From the NCBI GenBank assembly GCA_903835145.1, contig CAILMA010000198.1, positions 1 through 9,239 on the forward strand: 9,239 bases of DNA, in the 5' to 3' direction. Made by a program: the position numbers and the translations under genes. This stretch comes from an uncultured Bacteroidota bacterium. Lineage in GTDB: Bacteria > Bacteroidota > Bacteroidia > Chitinophagales > Chitinophagaceae. The notes under the pieces are model-generated. The model worked only from the letters and a program-made list of their open reading frames with translations. It was not told where the DNA came from and searched no databases. This document shows positions 1 through 6,308 of the stretch, in pieces (within the stretch, counting starts at the first letter, position 1; the number at the start of each line of letters is the position of its first letter).

Positions 1-663
1 CGTGAATTCATGATGGAAATGTTCCACCGTATCGCCACTTACCTGCCCGCCTTTTGGCCCTTTCCACAACACATTTCCGTAATAGTCAATCTCAAACGGA
101 TTATCGTTTGAAAGGAAGGTTATGGTGCCGGCACAAGACATTTTTAAATCGCGTATTACCTTGCTTGTATCATTAATACCTGGTATTTCCGGCAGGTACC
201 ATACCGGGGCACCAGACATATTATAAAGTATTTTGTTGTTGTCAGAAAATAGAAATCCGTCTTTAAATTTGTTAGCTGCGAGTTTTACTCTTAATCTTAC
301 GTTCCTTTCATCGAGCATTTTTGTCCAGCCAGTACTGAAATGATGGAACTTAGCATTCTTGCCTGTGCCCACGGTGCCCATGTCTGTCACCGTCCAGGTA
401 TAATCAGCATTAAACTGCGGTACTTCAACCACTGTTTTCGTTGTGGTGCAAATGGAAGTCTTTATTATTTTCCGTGAAAAAGAATCAGAAGAACTATAAA
501 ATCCCTGTGCTACTTCAAGTTTGTACCTATGACCGGCAACTGCACCGGGAAAAGAAAAGCCTATGATACGAAAATGCAATTGTTGTTTTTCCTTCGGGAA
601 AAATTGAGCGTGTAGGGGAGAAGGTAAAAGCAAGAACAAATATGCAAAGACAAGGCGTTTCAT
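1..663 (-). CDS. Arylsulfotransferase-like exported protein, N-terminal 221 residues (C-terminus beyond window)
   Basis: The frame is open from an ATG at 663 down to base 1, giving 221 codons without a stop, so the gene continues past the left edge. Residues 1-20 form a signal peptide (MKR start, leucine-rich core, cleavage after H-A before Q20), so the product should be exported to the periplasm or outer surface. About half of the residues (roughly 104 of 200 counted by hand) are identical to the neighbouring protein encoded at 770-2353, nearly without gaps. The two share SGDxVEHFHHEFT, which here ends the visible part at residues 209-221. In the bacterial aryl-sulfate sulfotransferase (ASST) family an HH motif in this region carries a catalytic histidine. 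The family transfers sulfate between phenolic compounds without PAPS. The later catalytic residues lie outside the window, so activity cannot be judged. It is the downstream copy of a tandem pair with a 106-base gap, possibly co-transcribed. Confidence 0.85.
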   Translation of the reverse strand, partial: MKRLVFAYLFLLLPSPLHAQFFPKEKQQLHFRIIGFSFPGAVAGHRYKLEVAQGFYSSSDSFSRKIIKTSICTTTKTVVEVPQFNADYTWTVTDMGTVGTGKNAKFHHFSTGWTKMLDERNVRLRVKLAANKFKDGFLFSDNNKILYNMSGAPVWYLPEIPGINDTSKVIRDLKMSCAGTITFLSNDNPFEIDYYGNVLWKGPKGGQVSGDTVEHFHHEFT

Positions 664-764
664 GAAAAAAAGTATTGGTTTCAGCCATGCGTTAAGTGCG
701 GACGGGGTACAGCAAGGCATGCAAAATATCCGGTAAATTAAAATGCATCGAAATATATGAAACT

Positions 765-798
765 CAAAATTAATTCCTCAATGGGGCAGACTTCCAAA
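765..798 (-). promoter_or_regulatory. Possible promoter for the downstream sulfotransferase copy
   Basis: On the minus strand TAATTTTG (772 to 765) fits the Bacteroidota -7 consensus TAnnTTTG, with TTTG at 798 to 795 as a possible -33 element and 22 bases between. It overlaps the stop codon of the upstream paralogue and would give a leader of about 95 bases before the ATG at 663. The spacing is slightly long and the region is AT-rich, so a chance match is quite possible; read-through from the upstream gene is the alternative. Confidence 0.25.
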
Positions 799-2353
799 TC
801 ATATCTTCCAAACCTTTTTTGCCGTCAATTATGCTACCACGGTACATAGAAAAAGGTATCCATTTTTTGTCCACATCGTTATATTTCTCCAGTTCTGCAT
901 CCCATATAAGCTCTTTGTCTTTGTTTACAATGTACATGTTGCTGTAAGGCGTACACATAGAAACAAAAATGGATTCGTCTTCCAGCTCCTCTACATTTCC
1001 ACCATTAGTAAGCGGGAGGCGCTGCAGACCTCTCAGGTCAATAGGGTATTGATACTCCCATTTTTTCTTGAGGTAAAACTTAGCTCCCTGCACCTCTTCC
1101 ATCATCTCTATCCTTGGGGGCTCGTTCAGGTTCCTCATGTTGTTGTTAAATACGAGCAGGTCTCCGTTTTTGGCTATACGGCATGCATGTTGTTCCCAAA
1201 ACAATGCACTGTCAGAGCAAGGCTCTCCCGGGTAGTAAAGAGAACCGAAAATGTTCTCAATTGCAGCATCAGGGTAGCTCAGTTTCACAATCTGACTTAT
1301 GTTTTTGAAACCAACATATACTTTTTGTTTTTTCTGATCGAAACAAAATGAGTTTTCGTGAATGTCAAAAAGTTTTTTTCCTGTCTTACAATTATGAAAG
1401 TCAACCTGGCCGTAGTATTCTGAAGATTTCCAGTACCACAACAACTTGCCAAATTTGTCATATTCTAATATAGTGCCGTAAGAAATTTTCACGGGGTGCA
1501 TATTTCTGTTGCCCTTTCTTTTGTCACCCGGGGTCATACCTTCGGGCAGGGCATTGTTGGGCAGGTTATTTGCCGGCTGCCCATTCCCGTCAATAGCTGT
1601 GGGTACCAGGGTATCCATATTACTATTTATATTACCGGCTTCAAATGGTAACAATTCGTTGCCTAAAACCATGTAATGGCCGTTATCGAGGCGGGTAAAT
1701 TCATGGTGAAAATGCTCCACACTGTCTCCGCTCACATAGCCCTCTCTGGGGCCGCGCCATATCAGGTTGCCATTATAGTCTATTTCATATGGTCTATCGT
1801 TTGCAAGCAGAGTTATTGTGCCGGCAGTGCTTCTCTTCATGTCCCTCACAACGGCATTGCCTCCTATTATACCTAATACATTGGGAAGGTACCAAACTGG
1901 TTTTCCATTCATATCGTAAAGTACCTTGCTCATGTCTGAGAATACATAAGCGTCTTTATGCTTCGATGCAGGTACTTTAACCTTCAACCTGCAGTTATTC
2001 GAATCTACAATGGGTATAGAACCGGTACTGAAATGGTGAAGTGAATCATTCTTGTTTTCTGACTTGCTGCCGGTCACAACACGCCAGGTATAGTCTGTTC
2101 CAAACCACGGCAACTCTCCAACAACCTTATTCGTAGTACAGCTTAGATTCAGAATTACATTTTTTTTGAATGAATCTAAAGAGTTATAGGTTCCCTTTGC
2201 CACTTCCAAATGAAATTTGCCAGTCGGTTTATCGGTTATAAATTTGAAACCTACAATCCTATAATGAAGTTTTTTTCCTTCGGACGGAAAGGTTTGAGCA
2301 TTCAAATGAAATTGAAAAATGAGCGCAAAAAATAAGAAGCAATATTTATACAT
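770..2353 (-). CDS. Arylsulfotransferase-like exported protein (ASST family)
   Basis: A 527-residue protein starting at the ATG at 2353. The frame is open further upstream, but only to a TTG at 2392, and a start there would put 13 residues before an otherwise typical signal peptide (residues 1-20, ending N-A-Q). A promoter element at 2390-2397 also argues for the later start. The protein resembles periplasmic aryl-sulfate sulfotransferases, beta-propeller enzymes that move sulfate from one phenol to another. Visible landmarks are HFHHEF with H216/H217, DIHENSF with H332 and N334, and WEQHACRI with H389, which would match the family's three catalytic histidines (H252, H356 and H436 of the E. 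coli enzyme, from memory). The position expected for the fourth catalytic residue, Arg374 in E. coli (18 residues after the second histidine), is Lys350 here. The natural substrate in Bacteroidota is unknown to me. It lies immediately upstream of a paralogue on the same strand. Family assignment is fairly secure; enzymatic activity is inference. Confidence 0.82.
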   Translation of the reverse strand: MYKYCFLFFALIFQFHLNAQTFPSEGKKLHYRIVGFKFITDKPTGKFHLEVAKGTYNSLDSFKKNVILNLSCTTNKVVGELPWFGTDYTWRVVTGSKSENKNDSLHHFSTGSIPIVDSNNCRLKVKVPASKHKDAYVFSDMSKVLYDMNGKPVWYLPNVLGIIGGNAVVRDMKRSTAGTITLLANDRPYEIDYNGNLIWRGPREGYVSGDSVEHFHHEFTRLDNGHYMVLGNELLPFEAGNINSNMDTLVPTAIDGNGQPANNLPNNALPEGMTPGDKRKGNRNMHPVKISYGTILEYDKFGKLLWYWKSSEYYGQVDFHNCKTGKKLFDIHENSFCFDQKKQKVYVGFKNISQIVKLSYPDAAIENIFGSLYYPGEPCSDSALFWEQHACRIAKNGDLLVFNNNMRNLNEPPRIEMMEEVQGAKFYLKKKWEYQYPIDLRGLQRLPLTNGGNVEELEDESIFVSMCTPYSNMYIVNKDKELIWDAELEKYNDVDKKWIPFSMYRGSIIDGKKGLEDMIWKSAPLRN

Positions 2354-2389
2354 AGCAAGGGGTTTCCAAAATAGCAGGTAAAAATAAGG

Positions 2390-2397
2390 CAAATTTA
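2390..2397 (-). promoter_or_regulatory. Predicted -7 element for the sulfotransferase pair
   Basis: On the minus strand this reads TAAATTTG, a full match to TAnnTTTG. Transcription would begin near 2384, leaving about 30 bases before the ATG at 2353 and excluding the TTG at 2392 as a start. No convincing -33 TTTG is seen 19 to 22 bases upstream, which lowers confidence. Confidence 0.4.
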
Positions 2398-2675
2398 TTG
2401 AATCTTATCTTATACCATGTAGCAGCGACAGCTAACTGCATCTATGTCGGGACTTCGATGTATCCTATTTTATTGATCCTTTTTGAGTTACGTTCGGAAG
2501 ATGTTTTAGTAGGGATGATATTTTCCGCATACGTCGCCTTGAACATTCAGAGCGTTACAAAATGCGAAATATTATAACATGAATGCTCAAATCGGATGAA
2601 TGTGAACAACATTGTGAATAAAGAACAAAATATCCACACTATGGAAATTGGCGAAAACCCGCGCTGGTAAAGCAA

Positions 2676-2730
2676 TTGACATTTGACTTACCATTGTACT
2701 TGTTGACAACTTCTGTATTTCGCGTCAAAT
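2676..2730. repeat. Cluster of TTGAC half-sites (candidate operator)
   Basis: TTGAC occurs at 2676-2680, 2683-2687 and 2703-2707, and its complement GTCAA at 2724-2728. The second and fourth copies extend to a perfect 7-base inverted pair, ATTTGAC (2681-2687) and GTCAAAT (2724-2730). The cluster ends 8 bases before a -7 promoter element and so lies where a regulator would act on the small gene at 2767. That it is an operator is inference. Confidence 0.35.
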
Positions 2731-2738
2731 CAGCTTCA

Positions 2739-2746
2739 TAGATTTG
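2739..2746 (+). promoter_or_regulatory. Predicted -7 element for the small HTH-like gene
   Basis: TAGATTTG matches TAnnTTTG exactly. Transcription would start near 2753, about 14 bases before the ATG at 2767. The best -33 candidate at a sensible distance is only TTTC at 2718-2721 (17-base gap), so the call rests on the -7 element and its position. Confidence 0.4.
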
Positions 2747-2766
2747 TTGCCCCAAAACCTAATCTT

Positions 2767-3075
2767 ATGCGAGGTCAGAAACTTTTCAACAATATTTTGC
2801 CAGTAAATAACAGCGACAAATGCCAGAGAAAAGGGCGCAATGATGTGCTTATAGAACAACGCAACAACTGCATGCTGGCGCGGTATTACTACTACAGCTG
2901 TATAAGGGCAAAAAAATATGACGAGATTTTATCCATCATCGTAAAGGAGTTTTTCCTTTCTCCTTCCCGCATCAGCAAGATCTTGCTCGATAAGCTTGAC
3001 GATATTAAGAAGATGAAGGAAAATGGAATATCAGTATATCAATTGCAAAACTTGTGGCCTCAATTTAAATGGTAG
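2767..3075 (+). CDS. Small hypothetical protein with predicted helix-turn-helix
   Basis: A 102-residue protein from the ATG at 2767; the frame upstream is open back to a TGA at 2704 but contains no other usual start codon. Residues 1-30 are basic and polar. From about residue 31 the protein is mostly helical: an Arg/Tyr-rich stretch (ARYYYYSCIRAKKYDEIL, residues 38-55), then EFFLSPSRISKILLDKL (61-77), which reads like a short helix-turn-helix, then a lysine-rich segment and an aromatic end, LWPQFKW. The pattern RYYYY ... EFFLS ... I..IL ... P.F.W recalls small uncharacterised Bacteroidota proteins, some near mobile elements, but I cannot name a family with certainty. There is no signal peptide or membrane segment, so it should be cytoplasmic. 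It precedes the MerR gene by 73 bases on the same strand. DNA binding is inferred only from the fold-like pattern and the repeat-rich upstream region. Confidence 0.65.
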   Translation: MRGQKLFNNILPVNNSDKCQRKGRNDVLIEQRNNCMLARYYYYSCIRAKKYDEILSIIVKEFFLSPSRISKILLDKLDDIKKMKENGISVYQLQNLWPQFKW

Positions 3076-3112
3076 GCAACCAATCGCACACTTTACAAAT
3101 CTTTTAATGAAC

Positions 3113-3143
3113 TTTGCATATTTTACAGCAATTTTGTAATTTG
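3113..3143 (+). promoter_or_regulatory. Possible promoter for the MerR/thioredoxin unit
   Basis: TTTG at 3113-3116 is followed after 19 bases by GTAATTTG at 3136-3143, seven of eight bases of the -7 consensus. The predicted transcription start falls at about 3150, practically on the ATG at 3149, so the message would be leaderless or the real promoter lies upstream, possibly that of the gene at 2767. Confidence 0.3.
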
Positions 3144-3148
3144 TATCA

Positions 3149-3817
3149 ATGAGTGAACGTATCATAACTCTATTTGGCGAGGAAATAGTACCTGAGCAAC
3201 TTAAAGCTGTTGGGAGAAGTCGTGCAAAAAAGAAGTCGGACGACAAGAAAGAAGACGAGGGCGGTACAACAGAGGCGACAGCAGCCACAGATAGTGAGTT
3301 GCAAACCGAACAAGTACAAGACAACGACAAAAATGAGGCAATATCCACCGCATCTCACAACGTTGCTGTGCAACACCCTGTCGATTTAAATAACAATGGC
3401 AAGCAACCAGCTCCTCCTCAAGCGGAGCAGCCGCCTGCCGGGGAGGAACAGAGCGACGATGAACCTGCAGAAGCACCCGCTGGCCTGCCTGATGACTGGA
3501 AAGGCAGCAAGCAATACTATTCCATAGGGGAGGTAGCTGAGCTCTTTAAAGTAAAAACTTCAAATATCCGTTTCTGGACCATCGAGTTCAAGCTCAAAGT
3601 GAGAACAACGAGAAAGGGAGACAGGCTGTACACGCCTGACCAAATAAAAGAATTGAAAACAATATACCACCTCGTGAAACAAGGAGGTTTTACCATTGCC
3701 GGCGCCAAAACAAAATTGGCTGCCCCCAATAATATGGAGGTACAAACTGTGGATTTAAAACAATCGTTGCTGCAGCTGCGCAATAAGCTTACCGCGATAA
3801 AGAACCAACTGAAATAG
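3149..3817 (+). CDS. MerR-family transcriptional regulator with long disordered N-terminus
   Basis: A 222-residue protein. Residues 122-190 form the MerR-type winged helix-turn-helix, starting YYSIGEVAELFKV with the recognition segment NIRFW and the wing GDRLYTPDQI, followed by the helix region IYHLVKQGGFTIAGAKTKL. Residues 200-222 form a short amphipathic helix that may dimerise the protein. No cysteine cluster or effector domain follows, so it is not a metal sensor of the classical type. Residues 1-15 (SERIITLFGEEIVPE) look conserved-like and are followed by a basic patch (RSRAKKK, 23-29). Residues about 30-118 are rich in Asp, Glu, Gln, Pro and Ala and are probably disordered. Bacteroidota MerR proteins of this type are usually, from memory, shorter, so this linker is the unusual part. 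The stop codon is separated from the next ATG by one base, so the two genes are surely co-transcribed. Targets are unknown. Confidence 0.85.
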   Translation: MSERIITLFGEEIVPEQLKAVGRSRAKKKSDDKKEDEGGTTEATAATDSELQTEQVQDNDKNEAISTASHNVAVQHPVDLNNNGKQPAPPQAEQPPAGEEQSDDEPAEAPAGLPDDWKGSKQYYSIGEVAELFKVKTSNIRFWTIEFKLKVRTTRKGDRLYTPDQIKELKTIYHLVKQGGFTIAGAKTKLAAPNNMEVQTVDLKQSLLQLRNKLTAIKNQLK

Positions 3818-3818
3818 T

Positions 3819-4343
3819 ATGTATAAAGCTGTTTTATTCTTGCTCCTGTTCTTACCCGTAACGGCCATGGCACAAAAAGCGCTGATAGAAAAATCGATTG
3901 ACGAAAAAAACGGATCCGTTGTATACAAGGGCTACTTTTATTTTCGCGACCTGTATACAGAACCTACATTTGACTGGATGAGGGAGGGTACCGATGCCTA
4001 CGAGCCTGACCAGACCGTACTAAAGGACCTTGCCCCACTACTGAAGCGATACACCCTGCTTGTATTCATGGGCAGCTGGTGTGGCGACTCGAAGGAATTG
4101 CTGCCACAACTCTATTCTGTTTTAGATAAATGCCGGTACCCACTTGCTGACATTAAGATTTACGGGTTGGACCGGGCAAAGACATCAGGCACCGGACTTG
4201 AAAAATCGTATGGCATTACCAACGTACCAACCATAATTGTTCTCGATGGCAAGAAAGAAAAGGGACGCATCACCGAAAGTGTAGACAACAGCATGGAGGC
4301 AGATTTGCTGGCTATTGTAAAAACGTCGGTGCACAAAAAATAA
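3819..4343 (+). CDS. Secreted thioredoxin-fold protein with single active-site cysteine
   Basis: A 174-residue protein. Residues 1-18 are a signal peptide (VLFLLLFLPVTAMA, cleavage before Q19), placing it in the periplasm or anchored outside the cytoplasmic membrane. The thioredoxin fold is shown by LLVFMGSWCGDSKELLP (residues 80-96), with C88 in a C-G-D-S motif rather than C-x-x-C, and by the cis-proline segment NVPTIIVLDG (residues 135-144). The second active-site cysteine is therefore a serine (S91); the only other cysteine is C105, not in a redox motif. WCxDSK followed by proline is seen in a subgroup of Bacteroidota thioredoxin-like proteins (family knowledge from memory). With one cysteine it may act as an isomerase or reductase using mixed disulfides, or not be redox active. 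It lies one base after the MerR gene and probably depends on the same promoter. Confidence 0.82.
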   Translation: MYKAVLFLLLFLPVTAMAQKALIEKSIDEKNGSVVYKGYFYFRDLYTEPTFDWMREGTDAYEPDQTVLKDLAPLLKRYTLLVFMGSWCGDSKELLPQLYSVLDKCRYPLADIKIYGLDRAKTSGTGLEKSYGITNVPTIIVLDGKKEKGRITESVDNSMEADLLAIVKTSVHKK

Positions 4344-4404
4344 TTTTCATGTCTCCGTTTGCGTGCAACAGCTTGCCTTGGCTCCCCGGCTATTGCCCAT
4401 AATT

Positions 4405-4437
4405 TTAGAAAACTGCTGAATTTTCAACTTATCTTTG
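4405..4437 (+). promoter_or_regulatory. Predicted serS promoter
   Basis: TATCTTTG at 4430-4437 is a textbook form of the Bacteroidota -7 element. A weak -33 match, TTAG at 4405-4408, lies 21 bases upstream. Transcription would begin near 4444, giving a leader of about 14 bases before the serS ATG. The 114-base gap after the thioredoxin gene, with its own promoter, suggests serS is a separate unit. Confidence 0.55.
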
Positions 4438-4457
4438 GCATTCAAACATCAACGTAA

Positions 4458-5729
4458 ATGTTACCTATACAATTATTCAAGCATGATAAAGACCTGGTGC
4501 TGAGTGGCCTCAGGAAAAAGAACTTTAAAGACTTAGATCTTGTTGATAAAATAATAACCGTTGATGAGAGCCGCCGGCACATGCAGCTGGAGTATGACAA
4601 CCTTGCAGCAACACTAAATGCAGCTGCAAAGAATATTGGTTTGCACATGTCAAAGGGCGAAAAGCACGAGGCAGAGCAGTTGAAAGAAATGGTTGCTTTG
4701 CACAAAGAACAATCAAAGAACATAAGTCAAAAGCTTTCAGATTTTGAAACTGAACTTCAGGACTTGCTGGTGAGGCTGCCTAACCTGCCCCACAGCAGTG
4801 TGCCATTTGGAAAAACTCCTGAAGAAAATGAAGTTGTACGCACTGGCGGCGATATGCCTGTGCTTGGTGAGCATAAGCTTCCGCACTGGGAGCTTGCAGC
4901 AAAATACAGCCTTATAGATTTTGAACTGGGTAATAAAATTACGGGCAGCGGGTTTCCGGTATTTCACGGTCAGGGTGCCAGGTTGCAGAGAGCCCTTATC
5001 AATTACTTCCTTAATTATAACATTGACGCCGGCTACAAAGAATATTGCCCGCCCTTCATGGTTAATGAGGCATCAGCCTATGGTACAGGCCAATTGCCCG
5101 ATAAAGAAGGGCAAATGTATCATGCCGTGGAAGACAATTTCTTCCTGATACCTACTGCGGAAGTACCTATTACTAATATATATAGGGATACCATCATCAA
5201 CGAGCAGGAGTTGCCAATAAAAATGACGGCATATTCCCCTTGTTTTCGCCGGGAGGCTGGCTCTTATGGTAAGGACGTACGCGGGCTTAACAGAGTACAC
5301 CAGTTTGATAAAGTGGAAATAGTGCAGCTGGCACACCCGGCGAAAAGCTATGAGTTGCTCGAAGAAATGGTGAGCCATGTGGAGCACTTGCTGAAAAACC
5401 TTGAATTGCCCTACCGTATTCTCAGGCTTTGTGGTGGCGATATGAGTTTTACTTCTGCGCTTACTTACGATTTTGAAGTATTTAGCGCAGCACAGGAGCG
5501 TTGGCTTGAGGTGAGTTCGGTTTCCAACTTTGAGAATTTCCAGGCCAACAGAATGAAAATCAGATTCAGAGACGGAAACAGTAAGACTCAAATTGTTCAT
5601 ACTCTTAACGGCAGCTCACTTGCTTTGCCGCGTATTATAGCCTGCCTGCTGGAAAACAACCAGAATGCCAACGGCATAAACATACCTGAGGTACTGAAGC
5701 CGTATTTTGGAAAGAGTATGATCAGCTAA
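4458..5729 (+). CDS. serS: Seryl-tRNA synthetase
   Basis: A 423-residue class II aminoacyl-tRNA synthetase that charges tRNA-Ser (and tRNA-Sec where present) with serine in the cytoplasm. The length is normal for the family. Residues 1 to about 110 form the N-terminal helical coiled-coil arm that contacts the long variable arm of tRNA-Ser. The catalytic domain follows: motif 1 around residues 152-190 (ITGSGFPVFHGQGARLQRAL), the serine-binding TAE at 233-235, motif 2 with FRREAGSYGKDVRGLNRVHQF (263-283) containing R264, E266 and R279, E287 in the next strand, the segment LEVSSVSNFENFQ (350-362) and motif 3 NGSSLALPR (384-392). Spacing of T233, R264, R279 and E287 matches the Thermus enzyme with a constant offset of eight. 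All expected catalytic residues appear present. The start is supported by the typical MLPIQLF...K opening and by the promoter just upstream. Nothing unusual. Confidence 0.97.
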   Translation: MLPIQLFKHDKDLVLSGLRKKNFKDLDLVDKIITVDESRRHMQLEYDNLAATLNAAAKNIGLHMSKGEKHEAEQLKEMVALHKEQSKNISQKLSDFETELQDLLVRLPNLPHSSVPFGKTPEENEVVRTGGDMPVLGEHKLPHWELAAKYSLIDFELGNKITGSGFPVFHGQGARLQRALINYFLNYNIDAGYKEYCPPFMVNEASAYGTGQLPDKEGQMYHAVEDNFFLIPTAEVPITNIYRDTIINEQELPIKMTAYSPCFRREAGSYGKDVRGLNRVHQFDKVEIVQLAHPAKSYELLEEMVSHVEHLLKNLELPYRILRLCGGDMSFTSALTYDFEVFSAAQERWLEVSSVSNFENFQANRMKIRFRDGNSKTQIVHTLNGSSLALPRIIACLLENNQNANGINIPEVLKPYFGKSMIS

Positions 5730-5745
5730 TGCGATTTACGCATTA
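5727..5745 (+). terminator. Hairpin at the end of serS, possible terminator
   Basis: TAATGCG (5727-5733), loop ATTTA, CGCATTA (5739-5745): a perfect 7-base stem that starts inside the serS stop codon. No run of T follows directly, so it may only stabilise the mRNA end or terminate weakly. Confidence 0.4.
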
Positions 5746-5827
5746 AAGTGAGGAATAATTATTGAAATAAGTGACACACAACCAGCGAAAAAGCTGAAGA
5801 AACGAAGCTATTTTAGAGCGTTGTCAT

Positions 5828-5835
5828 TAAATTTC
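5828..5835 (+). promoter_or_regulatory. Possible -7 element for the DUF4293 gene
   Basis: TAAATTTC matches seven of eight bases of TAnnTTTG, 25 bases before the ATG at 5861. No -33 element is evident. Read-through from serS across 131 bases is the alternative. Confidence 0.25.
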
Positions 5836-5860
5836 TGTTCACAATATAATTGTCATAACG

Positions 5861-6298
5861 ATGATACAAAGAAAACAATCCCTCTGGCTGTTGTTAGCCG
5901 CACTTGTAAATTGCTGCATCCTGTTTCTGGATTTGTACCGGTGGCACGAAAGCAATAATGGTACTGATGTGCTCCATCAGTTAAAAGTGACTGATCACTT
6001 CCCCTCACTTTTGCTTGTATTGGTTATGACAGCACTGCCCGCTGTGACGGTATTCATGTACCGCCAGCGCAAACGGCAAATCAATATGTCATTACTGAGT
6101 ATATTGGTAACGGCAGGTTTTATCGCTCTTATGCTCGTAAGAGTGTCAGCGCTCGGTAGTATGACACCTCCACCTTTGTCGGGTTCCTATTGGGTGGGGT
6201 CGGTGCTGCCGGTTATTTCGCTTGTTTTTATTGTGCTTGCCATCGTGGGCATCCGCAAGGACGACAAGCTGGTAAAATCAATGGACCGCCTCAGATAG
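5861..6298 (+). CDS. DUF4293 four-helix membrane protein
   Basis: A 145-residue integral membrane protein of unknown function. It opens MIQRKQSLWLLLAAL and closes GIRKDDKLVKSMDRLR, the two ends that mark the DUF4293 family, which I know only from Bacteroidota. Four hydrophobic segments are visible at about residues 7-25, 47-67, 76-98 and 110-130, with a basic loop (YRQRKRQ, 67-73) between helices 2 and 3. This predicts both ends in the cytoplasm by the positive-inside rule. No catalytic or binding residues can be named. It follows serS on the same strand after 131 bases and ends 10 bases from the convergent outer-membrane protein gene. The location is inferred to be the cytoplasmic membrane. 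Confidence 0.85.
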   Translation: MIQRKQSLWLLLAALVNCCILFLDLYRWHESNNGTDVLHQLKVTDHFPSLLLVLVMTALPAVTVFMYRQRKRQINMSLLSILVTAGFIALMLVRVSALGSMTPPPLSGSYWVGSVLPVISLVFIVLAIVGIRKDDKLVKSMDRLR

Positions 6299-6308
6299 TT
6301 GGGTTTAA

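Larger units (their letters stand above)
2354..2766. other. 413-base divergent intergenic region
   Basis: This spacer separates the minus-strand sulfotransferase pair from the plus-strand genes, so it should hold promoters in both directions. A -7-like element sits at each end (2390-2397 minus, 2739-2746 plus). Bases 2676-2730 contain a cluster of TTGAC half-sites. No tRNA-like fold, no long coding frame and no terminator with a T-tract was seen. A small palindrome, AATGT and ACATT around 5 bases, lies near 2599-2613. The middle, about 2400 to 2670, shows nothing else I can name. Confidence 0.5.

Noticed and set aside
2353..2392. Upstream TTG start at 2392 for the second sulfotransferase
   Set aside because: It would put 13 residues in front of an otherwise standard signal peptide and lies inside the predicted -7 promoter element.
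2641..2670. Nine-codon mini frame ATG to TAA before the small HTH-like gene
   Set aside because: Lies upstream of the predicted transcription start of that gene and has no conserved feature, so a leader peptide is not supported.
2401..2768. AATCTTAT repeated at 2401-2408 and 2761-2768, possibly a target duplication
   Set aside because: An 8-base match in AT-rich DNA, with no inverted repeat ends or transposase between the copies; chance is the simpler reading.
3031..3873. Several minus-strand frames opposite the MerR gene
   Set aside because: Low-complexity Cys/Ser/Leu-rich translations are mirror images of the acidic and Gln-rich linker on the plus strand; no start context or domain supports them.
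5073..5600. Long open frame of 175 codons on the minus strand inside serS
   Set aside because: It lies wholly within a clear seryl-tRNA synthetase gene, has no recognisable domain, and reflects codon bias of the sense strand.
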